A stretch of 15,966 bases of DNA from an uncultured Pelagibacteraceae bacterium (lineage in GTDB: Bacteria > Pseudomonadota > Alphaproteobacteria > Pelagibacterales > Pelagibacteraceae), in assembly GCA_902608065.1 (NCBI GenBank), contig CACLMO010000020.1:1-15966 (forward strand), in the 5' to 3' direction. Under the pieces are notes generated by a model. It was not told the DNA's origin, ran no database searches, and was given only the letters and a program-made list of their open reading frames with translations. Shown here in pieces: positions 8,038-13,794 of this stretch. Within the stretch, counting starts at the first letter, position 1; each line of letters starts with the position of its first letter. Made by a program: the position numbers and the translations under genes.

Positions 8038-9312
8038 AACTTTGACTATAGGCAGAGATTCAAAGCATGATGTATTAATTTTAGAGTAATGTTGTCTTTT
8101 AATATTCCATTTTTTTTTTAAACCAGCTTGTGCGACACTTAAAGAATAACGACCGTATTTAAAATTCGTGTGATCAATCGCTTTCATTAATTTTTCTCTC
8201 TTTTCTTCATTGCTAATTTTTGAAAATAGATTTTTTTTGTAAATAGCAATATCTTTTAGTCCTGAAAGAATTATTCCAGCTTTTTGATACCTATAACCTT
8301 TTTTATAAATATATTTTAGTGCTATTAGTGCTTGCTTTATTAATTCAATACTATCATTAGTTCTTATTGGTAAATCCACATTTTTTGCGTTTGCATAATA
8401 TTCATTATTTTTTTGAAAAGGGCTAGTTCTTATAAAAACAGTTATTCTTTTTGTTGTTTGATTGTCATTTCTTATTTTTTCTGCGGCATTAAGGCAATGC
8501 GTCGTTACGGATTCTTTTAATTCTTCTAGCGTTTCAACTTTTTTTCCAAAAGATCTTGAGACACAACAATTTTTTCTTTTTTCTTGATGAACCTCTAGAG
8601 ATATGCATGAGATACCTTGTAATTCCATTGCGGTACGAGAACCTAAAACATTCGTATTTTTTTTGATCCAATTATTGGATCTACTTTTTAATTGGTAAGC
8701 TGTACTTATTCCATTTTTGATATACAATTTACTTAGTTGTCGTCCAACACCCCAAACATCATTTATTTTAATTTGACCAAGAATTTCATCTATTTTTTCA
8801 GAATTTATTAAGTTAATAATTCCAGACTTTTCTTTTTTGGCGATATAATTTGCAGCTTTACTCAAAGTTTTTGTTGTTGCGATACCAATGCTTGTTGGTA
8901 TACCTGTCCATTTTAAAATAGTTTTTCTAATTATGTTTCCGTGTTTAAATAAATCTTCATCTTTAATTGAATTTAAATTTAAAAAAGCTTCGTCAATTGA
9001 ATAAATTTCAATTTGTGGAGAAAATTGTTTTAATGTTTTCATTACTCTTCTTGATATATCTCCATACAATGAATAATTTGATGAAAAAACTTTTACATCA
9101 TTTTTTTTTATTATTTTTTCTACTTTAAAATATGGCTCTCCCATTTTAATATCTAAAGCTTTAGCTTCGGTTGATCGAGATATTACACATCCATCATTGT
9201 TTGATAATACCACAACTGGTTTTTTTATTATTGAAGGATTAAATAATCTTTCACAAGAAACGTAAAAAGAATTACAATCTACCAAAGCTATTTTATTTCG
9301 ACTATAAAGCAT
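8032..9312 (-). CDS. umuC: DNA polymerase V catalytic subunit UmuC (Y family)
   Basis: This error-prone translesion polymerase of 426 residues is full length against about 422 in E. coli. Landmarks are [12 protein letters not shown] (10-21, with catalytic D12 and steric-gate Y17), [14 protein letters not shown] (33-46), SSNYSLYGD (77-85), the acidic pair in YSIDEAF (D107, E108), VWGVGR (186-191) and the family C-terminal tail from about 390 onward. The start overlaps the end of umuD by 11 bases, so the two are co-translated and would form UmuD'2C on damaged DNA. The position of the beta-clamp motif (QLNLF in E. coli) reads KKNLF (359-363), keeping the LF end but not the glutamine. Control comes from the SOS box before umuD. 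The gene's 3' end overlaps the glycosyltransferase operon by six bases. Confidence 0.95.
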   Translation of the reverse strand: MLYSRNKIALVDCNSFYVSCERLFNPSIIKKPVVVLSNNDGCVISRSTEAKALDIKMGEPYFKVEKIIKKNDVKVFSSNYSLYGDISRRVMKTLKQFSPQIEIYSIDEAFLNLNSIKDEDLFKHGNIIRKTILKWTGIPTSIGIATTKTLSKAANYIAKKEKSGIINLINSEKIDEILGQIKINDVWGVGRQLSKLYIKNGISTAYQLKSRSNNWIKKNTNVLGSRTAMELQGISCISLEVHQEKRKNCCVSRSFGKKVETLEELKESVTTHCLNAAEKIRNDNQTTKRITVFIRTSPFQKNNEYYANAKNVDLPIRTNDSIELIKQALIALKYIYKKGYRYQKAGIILSGLKDIAIYKKNLFSKISNEEKREKLMKAIDHTNFKYGRYSLSVAQAGLKKKWNIKRQHYSKINTSCFESLPIVKVS

Positions 9313-9694
9313 GAATGACGTAGGTTACCACACCCCAAATAAAAATTTCTGGATTTTCTGTTAAATTAATTTTATCTTTTAATTTTTTTGATCCAGAAGT
9401 CAAAAAAGACTGGTCTTTTTCTTTTATAAAACTTTTAACAATTAATTCTTCATTAACATTTGCAATTACTGTAGAAAAATTTTTTGGTTCTAGACTTCTG
9501 TCTACAATTAATAGATCTCCATCGTGAATTCCAACGTTGTTCATAGATTTTCCTTGAGCTCTAATAAGAAATGTAGATGGAGCATTTTTTATTAAATGAG
9601 CATTAAGATCTATGTCGTCTTCCACATAATCTGTTGCCGGAGAAGGAAAACCAGCTCCAACTTTGTGTAAGTGAAAAGGTAATAGTAATTTCAT
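9302..9694 (-). CDS. umuD: UmuD, self-cleaving subunit of DNA polymerase V
   Basis: This S24 (LexA-like) protein is cut by itself on RecA filaments to give UmuD', the active partner of UmuC. I take the ATG at 9692-9694, giving 130 residues that begin [20 protein letters not shown], aligned with E. coli UmuD. The longer frame back to a TTG at 9742 would run through the promoter. The cleavage site is A14-G15, where E. coli has Cys-Gly. The catalytic serine is S50 in QGKSM and the lysine is K87 in ELIVKSF, 37 residues apart as in E. coli (60 and 97). It heads the umuDC operon, with an SOS box three bases before the start codon. The start has only a poor ribosome site, AGAG, which lies inside that box. 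Confidence 0.94.
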   Translation of the reverse strand: MKLLLPFHLHKVGAGFPSPATDYVEDDIDLNAHLIKNAPSTFLIRAQGKSMNNVGIHDGDLLIVDRSLEPKNFSTVIANVNEELIVKSFIKEKDQSFLTSGSKKLKDKINLTENPEIFIWGVVTYVIHAL

Positions 9695-9697
9695 AAT

Positions 9698-9712
9698 GTT
9701 CTCTTTTTGTTC
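9698..9712 (-). promoter_or_regulatory. LexA (SOS) box of umuDC
   Basis: The plus strand reads GTTCTCTTTTTGTTC, an exact GTTC-N7-GTTC direct repeat, the established LexA operator of alphaproteobacteria. Read in the direction of umuD it is GAAC-AAAAAGA-GAAC. It lies between the predicted -10 (9714-9719) and the umuD ATG (9692-9694), covering the expected transcription start, which is a good place for repression. A close relative lies upstream of recA at 12535-12549. Confidence 0.85.
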
Positions 9713-9713
9713 T

Positions 9714-9742
9714 AATCTATAACATGAAAATATATATATCAA
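9714..9742 (-). promoter_or_regulatory. Predicted umuDC promoter
   Basis: On the minus strand, TTGATA (9737-9742, five of six to the -35 consensus) and TAGATT (9714-9719, four of six to the -10) are separated by 17 bases. The alternative -10 TATAGA (9716-9721) has a 15-base spacer. The start point would fall inside the SOS box, leaving a leader of only 10-15 bases. The recA promoter uses the same TTGATA hexamer. Confidence 0.55.
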
Positions 9743-9753
9743 GGTGTGGAAAA

Positions 9754-9807
9754 GTGTCCAATAGGTTGTATTTTGAGTCCAAAAAAGAATCCAAACTGAA
9801 TCAAAAC
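9754..9807. repeat. Four short related motifs, spaced near whole helical turns
   Basis: GTGTCCAATA (9754), GAGTCCAAAA (9775), GAATCCAAAC (9787) and GAATCAAAAC (9798) share the pattern G-N-R/G-TC-C/A-A-A. Their starts are 21, 12 and 11 bases apart, about two, one and one helical turns, on the same strand. They lie in the spacer between umuD and the GFA gene. This could be a cluster of protein-binding sites or chance in A-rich DNA. Confidence 0.3.
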
Positions 9808-9818
9808 AAGAACATTAA

Positions 9819-9832
9819 AACCAGATCTGGTT
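9819..9832. promoter_or_regulatory. Perfect 14-bp palindrome, candidate operator
   Basis: AACCAGATCTGGTT is a perfect inverted repeat with no spacer, in the spacer between umuD and the GFA-family gene. It overlaps the possible -35 of the GFA promoter (9831-9836). Its size and symmetry suit a dimeric helix-turn-helix regulator, but no regulator gene is in the window. There is no T-tract after it, so it does not look like a terminator. Confidence 0.4.
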
Positions 9833-9858
9833 ATCATGTGGATAACTATTACTACAAT
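9831..9858 (+). promoter_or_regulatory. Possible promoter of the GFA-kinase-tolC operon
   Basis: TTATCA (9831-9836, four of six to the -35) and TACAAT (9853-9858, five of six to the -10) are 16 bases apart, with transcription expected near 9865 and a leader of about 30 bases. The start codon has no clear Shine-Dalgarno. The spacer of this promoter contains a perfect DnaA-box sequence and its -35 touches the palindrome. Confidence 0.45.
9837..9845 (-). promoter_or_regulatory. Consensus DnaA box
   Basis: The plus strand reads TGTGGATAA, so the minus strand is TTATCCACA, the strict DnaA-box consensus. A second copy in the same orientation with one mismatch (TGTGGAAAA) is at 9745-9753. The perfect box sits between the predicted -35 and -10 of the GFA operon and is half of an inverted repeat, GTTATC-N5-GATAAC (9830-9846). 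Two boxes do not make an origin; DnaA-dependent control or titration is possible, and chance cannot be excluded. Confidence 0.4.
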
Positions 9859-9893
9859 ATGAAAATCATGCTAAAGAATTTAAATTAAAATAA

Positions 9894-10262
9894 ATGAAAA
9901 AATTAACCTGTCACTGTGGTGGAGTAGAAGCTGAAGTAAAATTACCAGAAAAGGGATTTGAAAAGCTTGTGAGATGTAACTGTTCTCTTTGTAAAAGAAG
10001 AGGCTATATTATGACACCAGTTAATCCAGAAAATTTTAAAGTCATTAAAGGACAAAATCTTCTAAATCTTTATCAATATCATACAAAAGTAGCAGAACAT
10101 TATTTTTGCTCAAAGTGTGGAATTTATACTCATTCAAATCCAAGAAGTAATCATGATAAAGTTTATATGATAAATGTTGCATGTGTAGAAGGAGTAAAAC
10201 CTTTAGAATTAGAAAATATTAAAATTAACGACGGCATTAACCATCCTCTTGATAAAAAATGA
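9894..10262 (+). CDS. GFA / CENP-V-domain zinc protein
   Basis: This 122-residue protein belongs to the GFA family, named for glutathione-dependent formaldehyde-activating enzyme. Seven cysteines fit its zinc sites: CHCGG (C6, C8), CNCSLC (C28, C30, C33) and FCSKCG (C72, C75). Length and motif order are typical of a single-domain member. Family members have been proposed to add formaldehyde to glutathione, but most are uncharacterised and the formaldehyde role is disputed, so no substrate is assigned. It is the first gene of a probable operon: the kinase start overlaps its stop by four bases (ATGA). Control may involve the DnaA box and palindrome just upstream. Confidence 0.88.
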   Translation: MKKLTCHCGGVEAEVKLPEKGFEKLVRCNCSLCKRRGYIMTPVNPENFKVIKGQNLLNLYQYHTKVAEHYFCSKCGIYTHSNPRSNHDKVYMINVACVEGVKPLELENIKINDGINHPLDKK

Positions 10263-11179
10263 AAGAAACGGAAGATTGTTTTTTAAAAGTAAAAAATGAA
10301 TATCTAAAATTTTTAAATGAGGAAAAAATTTTTGGAGAAAGTAGAGAAGTTAAAATAAAAAGTTTAAAAAATTTTTATATACCTTTATCTTATTGGATTG
10401 AAAACAAGTATAAAAAAAAAGAGAAAATATTATATATAGGGCTTTCAGGTGGTCAGGGATCTGGAAAAACTACAGTTGCGAACATATTATGCATTATTTT
10501 AAAAAAATACTTTAAAAGAAAAATTTTAAAAATTTCAATTGATGATTATTACAAAACTTTGGAAGAACGTAGCAAAATGTCAAAAGGAACGCATGCTTTA
10601 TTTAAAACAAGAGGCGTACCTGGAACACATGATGTAAATTTAATTATGAAATTTTTTAATTTTATTAAAAAAAAAAAATTTAAAAAATTTAGAATACCGA
10701 AATTTGCTAAAAATTTAGATGATCGTTTAAAAAAAAAATATTGGTACAAAATAAAAGCAAAACCAGAAATTGTAATTTTGGAAGGTTGGTGTGTTGGAGC
10801 AAGACCACAAACAAATGATTTGATAAAAAAACCAATAAATATTTTAGAAAAATATGAAGATAAAAATATGAAATGGAGAAAATATGTAAATGAAAAACTT
10901 AAAAAAGAATATAAAAGAATTTTTACTAAAATAGATCATTTCATTTTTATGAAGGTTCCAGATTTTAACATGGTATTTAAATGGAGACTTCTTCAAGAAA
11001 AGAAGTTGAAAAAAAAATCAAAATTAGATAAGAAAATAATGTCAAACAACGAAATAAAGCGCTTTATTATGTTTTACGAAAGAATTACTTTGCAAATGTT
11101 AAAAGATTTAAGTAAATCTGCATCAGTGGTTATTTTGATGAAAAAAAATCATGAAATTAAAAGAGTAGCATTCAGATAG
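10259..11179 (+). CDS. P-loop kinase related to D-glycerate 3-kinase (GLYK/Tda10 type)
   Basis: This 306-residue cytoplasmic protein has a uridine-kinase-like P-loop fold. Walker A is GGQGSGKTT (64-72). It is followed by SIDDYYKT (93-100), TRGVPGTHD (117-125), the strand IVILEGWCVGARP (171-183), and further basic, partly helical sequence to the end. The DDYYKT, RG-x-PGTHD and EGW motifs are shared by plant D-glycerate 3-kinase and yeast Tda10. Phosphorylating D-glycerate to 3-phosphoglycerate is the most likely reaction, as would fit carbon recovery from glycolate or glyoxylate, but the family contains members of unknown substrate. The protein is unusually lysine-rich, in line with its AT-rich gene. 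It is translationally coupled to the GFA gene and ends seven bases before the tolC ATG. Confidence 0.72.
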   Translation: MKETEDCFLKVKNEYLKFLNEEKIFGESREVKIKSLKNFYIPLSYWIENKYKKKEKILYIGLSGGQGSGKTTVANILCIILKKYFKRKILKISIDDYYKTLEERSKMSKGTHALFKTRGVPGTHDVNLIMKFFNFIKKKKFKKFRIPKFAKNLDDRLKKKYWYKIKAKPEIVILEGWCVGARPQTNDLIKKPINILEKYEDKNMKWRKYVNEKLKKEYKRIFTKIDHFIFMKVPDFNMVFKWRLLQEKKLKKKSKLDKKIMSNNEIKRFIMFYERITLQMLKDLSKSASVVILMKKNHEIKRVAFR

Positions 11180-11186
11180 TTATTGT

Positions 11187-12473
11187 ATGAAATTTTTATT
11201 TAAAATTTTTTGGATTTTTATATTTATTTTAAGTTTCAATGAATCAAAAGCTAATACATTGTTAGATTCTCTAAGCACAGCATATCTAAAAAATCCAAAA
11301 TTAAATGCTGAAAGAGCAAGCATGCGAGCATCAAGAGAAGAAAAAAGAGAGTCCGTAAGCGAATTTTTGCCAAGCGTAACAATTTCAGGATATGTTAGCG
11401 AGCAGGATAATTCAAAAACTGGAGGAAGTGACTCAAATTTTAAACCAGCAGAACAATCAATTACGGTAGAGCAAAAAATTTTTCAAGGAGGTAGTGGAGT
11501 CGCAACTTTCATGAAAAAGAAACACGGACAAACTTTAGGAGAATTTAAACTAAAAAAAGTTGAACAAGAAATTTTGTTAGAAGCTGCAGAAGCCCATGCA
11601 GATTTATTATTGAGCAAAAAGAAGGTTAATATTAATTTAATGAACATTGATTTATTAGAAAGGCAGGTGGAAACTGACCAAAATAGATTAGAGAAAGGTG
11701 AAATAAGCTTGACTGATCTAGCTCAATCAGAGTCTTCACTTGCAGGCTCTAGAGCAGCTTTAATTACTGCACAAAATGATTTGGTGACTAGTAAAGCAAA
11801 TTTTGAAAAAGTTATTGGGAAAAAACCTTCAGAGAATATTCAAGATATAAAGGAAGCTAATTTAAATTTACCAGAAAGTTTAGCTGCTGCTTATAGTATA
11901 TCAAATTCTGAAAATCCAAATTTGCAGATAGCTATGCTGGAATATAAGCAATCTAAATTAGATGTAATAATCGCAGGCGCAGAACTCTCTCCATCAGCTA
12001 CACTATCTTATAAGATTTCTGAACAAGATGATATTAGTTCTACAGTACAAGATAGAACTCAACAAACAGTTAAAGCTACCGCTACATGGCCTTTATTTGC
12101 AGGAGGTAGTAATTTATTTAATTTAAGAAAAAATCAAGAACTTAGAAATCAAAAAGAACTTTTATTTGAGGACAGTAAAAAAACAGTTGAGACTGATGTA
12201 GCCAGCGCTTGGTCAAACTATCAATCTTCAAGAAGTGTACTGGAATCAATAAGATCTCAAGTTAAAGCAGCTGAAATAGCAAATGAAGGAATAACTTTGG
12301 AATATGAATCTGAAGGTAGTAGAACGACTTTAGAAGTTATTCAATCCAGAACAATTTTATTAAATTCAAGAATTGACCTAGCAATTTCTGAAAAAAATTT
12401 TTTAATATCTCAATTTAATCTACTATCAAAAATTGGTAGACTCACAGCTAAACAATTAAATTTAAAACAATAA
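11187..12473 (+). CDS. tolC: TolC-family outer-membrane efflux / type I secretion channel
   Basis: This 428-residue outer-membrane protein would form the trimeric exit duct for drug efflux pumps and type I secretion. A signal peptide covers residues 1-22, with a hydrophobic core to about 17 and cleavage after SKA. The mature protein shows the internal duplication of the family: NPKL (36-39) and NPNL (243-246) open the two halves, and the strands QKIFQGGSG (96-104) and WPLFAGGSN (301-309) are equivalent in each. Long heptad-like helical stretches lie between them. The start is seven bases after the kinase stop and has no visible Shine-Dalgarno, so it is probably translated from a shared message. 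No membrane-fusion protein or ABC transporter gene is in the window, so the pump partner must be elsewhere. The assignment is firm at family level. Confidence 0.9.
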   Translation: MKFLFKIFWIFIFILSFNESKANTLLDSLSTAYLKNPKLNAERASMRASREEKRESVSEFLPSVTISGYVSEQDNSKTGGSDSNFKPAEQSITVEQKIFQGGSGVATFMKKKHGQTLGEFKLKKVEQEILLEAAEAHADLLLSKKKVNINLMNIDLLERQVETDQNRLEKGEISLTDLAQSESSLAGSRAALITAQNDLVTSKANFEKVIGKKPSENIQDIKEANLNLPESLAAAYSISNSENPNLQIAMLEYKQSKLDVIIAGAELSPSATLSYKISEQDDISSTVQDRTQQTVKATATWPLFAGGSNLFNLRKNQELRNQKELLFEDSKKTVETDVASAWSNYQSSRSVLESIRSQVKAAEIANEGITLEYESEGSRTTLEVIQSRTILLNSRIDLAISEKNFLISQFNLLSKIGRLTAKQLNLKQ

Positions 12474-12524
12474 AGATTAGCACATCATCGAAAAAACGTT
12501 GATTTTCAAAGATTATATTAACTA

Positions 12525-12552
12525 TTGATAAAAAGAACAAAATGTGTACATT
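12525..12552 (+). promoter_or_regulatory. Predicted recA promoter
   Basis: TTGATA (12525-12530, five of six to the -35) and TACATT (12547-12552, four of six to the -10) are 16 bases apart. The 15-bp SOS-like element at 12535-12549 lies in the spacer and runs into the -10, so a bound LexA would block RNA polymerase. The leader would be about 40 bases, ending in the ribosome site AAGGA (12590-12594) five bases before the ATG. Confidence 0.6.
12535..12549 (+). promoter_or_regulatory. Probable LexA (SOS) box of recA, one base off consensus
   Basis: GAACAAAATGTGTAC fits GAAC-N7-GAAC with a single change (GTAC for the second GAAC). It matches the umuD box read in its gene direction at 12 of 15 positions, and the three differences are all A to T. 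Location between the -35 and -10 of recA, a universal SOS gene, supports it. The imperfect half-site suggests weaker repression than at umuDC, as would suit a gene needed at a basal level. Confidence 0.65.
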
Positions 12553-12599
12553 TAAATCTATGATTCGTTCAGTTAAATTTTTAAAAAATAAGGAAAATT

Positions 12600-13697
12600 A
12601 TGACCAAAAATAACTTAAAAATAGTGAAATCTAACAAAAATCAAGAAAATGAAAATAAAGAAAAAAATAAGGCTTTGGAAGCAGCAATTAGCCAAATAGA
12701 CGAAAATTTTGGAAAAGGTTCTGTAATGAAACTAGGGCAAAAAGCAGCCATAAATGTTGAGGCTGTATCAACAGGATCTCTGAGTTTGGATCTTGCGCTT
12801 GGAATTGGAGGACTTCCAAAAGGTAGAGTTGTAGAAATTTATGGTCCAGAATCATCTGGAAAAACAACCCTAGCTTTGCAGGTAGTAGCAGAAGCTCAAA
12901 AAACTGGTGGAATTTGTGGGTTTGTTGATGCTGAACATGCTTTAGATCCAGTGTATGCAAAAAAATTAGGTGTTAAAACTGAAGAACTTTTAATATCTCA
13001 ACCAGATACAGGTGAGCAAGCTTTGGAGATAGCTGACACATTGATTAAATCAGGCTCTATCTCAGTTTTGGTAGTCGATTCTGTTGCAGCTCTTACACCA
13101 AGAGCAGAATTAGAAGGTGAAATGGGAGACCATCATGTTGGCTTGCAATCAAGATTAATGAGTCAGGCTCTCAGAAAATTAACAAGTTCAATAGCAAAAA
13201 CTAATACAATGGTAATATTTATTAATCAAATAAGAATGAAAATTGGAGTTATGTTTGGAAATCCTGAAACAACATCAGGAGGCAATGCTCTAAAATTTTA
13301 TTCTTCAGTGAGAATGGATATTAGAAGAATAGGTGCTATCAAGGATAAAGAGCAGATCGTTGGAAATTCTACAAGAGTGAAAGTGGTAAAAAACAAAGTA
13401 TCACCTCCATTTAAAGTTGTAGAATTTGATTTAATGTATGGTAAAGGAATAAGCAAATCAGGTGAACTAGTAGATTTGGGTAGTAAAGCTGATGTAGTTG
13501 AAAAATCAGGTGCGTGGTATGCTTATAAAGGTGAAAAAATTGGACAGGGTAGAGAAAATGCTAAGATCTTTCTTGAACAAAATCCAAAAATAGCTGCAGA
13601 AATTGAGATGGCTATTAGAACAAAAGCTGGCTTAATTTCTAAGAAAATCGAAGGAAATCCGACCGTTGATAAAACAGATACTGATAAAAAAAATTAA
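12600..13697 (+). CDS. recA: RecA recombinase
   Basis: RecA forms filaments on single-stranded DNA, drives strand exchange, and activates self-cleavage of LexA and UmuD. The 365-residue protein is full length. Walker A is GPESSGKT (82-89), the catalytic glutamate is in DAEHALD (E112), Walker B is VLVVDS (156-161), DNA loop L1 is [10 protein letters not shown] (172-181), and L2 begins at INQIRMKIG (208-216) and extends to about 233. The first 23 residues are a lysine- and asparagine-rich extension before the core ([18 protein letters not shown]), and the C-terminal tail is short and of mixed charge (TDTDKKN). The start has a good ribosome site, AAGGA. The gene is separated from tolC by 126 bases with its own SOS-type promoter and is followed by a hairpin terminator, so it appears to be a single-gene unit. 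Confidence 0.97.
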   Translation: MTKNNLKIVKSNKNQENENKEKNKALEAAISQIDENFGKGSVMKLGQKAAINVEAVSTGSLSLDLALGIGGLPKGRVVEIYGPESSGKTTLALQVVAEAQKTGGICGFVDAEHALDPVYAKKLGVKTEELLISQPDTGEQALEIADTLIKSGSISVLVVDSVAALTPRAELEGEMGDHHVGLQSRLMSQALRKLTSSIAKTNTMVIFINQIRMKIGVMFGNPETTSGGNALKFYSSVRMDIRRIGAIKDKEQIVGNSTRVKVVKNKVSPPFKVVEFDLMYGKGISKSGELVDLGSKADVVEKSGAWYAYKGEKIGQGRENAKIFLEQNPKIAAEIEMAIRTKAGLISKKIEGNPTVDKTDTDKKN

Positions 13698-13723
13698 TTC
13701 AATTAAATAGTTAGCTCTCTTAT

Positions 13724-13751
13724 AGAAAGGTGCTTGTTATAGCACCTTTCT
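13724..13751 (+). terminator. Intrinsic terminator-like hairpin after recA
   Basis: AGAAAGGTGCT (13724-13734) and AGCACCTTTCT (13741-13751) are perfect complements around a six-base loop, giving an 11-bp stem. The following bases (TCTCTTCT) are pyrimidine-rich rather than a clean T-run. It starts 26 bases after the recA stop and ends 43 bases before alaS. It is the only strong stem-loop I found between genes in the window. Confidence 0.75.
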
Positions 13752-13794
13752 TCTCTTCTAGACATAGTTACAAAAAACTGTATTTATTATATGG

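Noticed and set aside
9695..9742. N-terminal extension of UmuD to a TTG at 9742
   Set aside because: It would cover the SOS box and promoter; the ATG at 9694 aligns with known UmuD and puts S50 and K87 at the right spacing.
9745..9893. Replication origin suggested by DnaA-box matches
   Set aside because: Only one perfect and one imperfect box occur in a short spacer, with no origin-associated genes nearby and no clear unwinding region beyond the general AT-richness.
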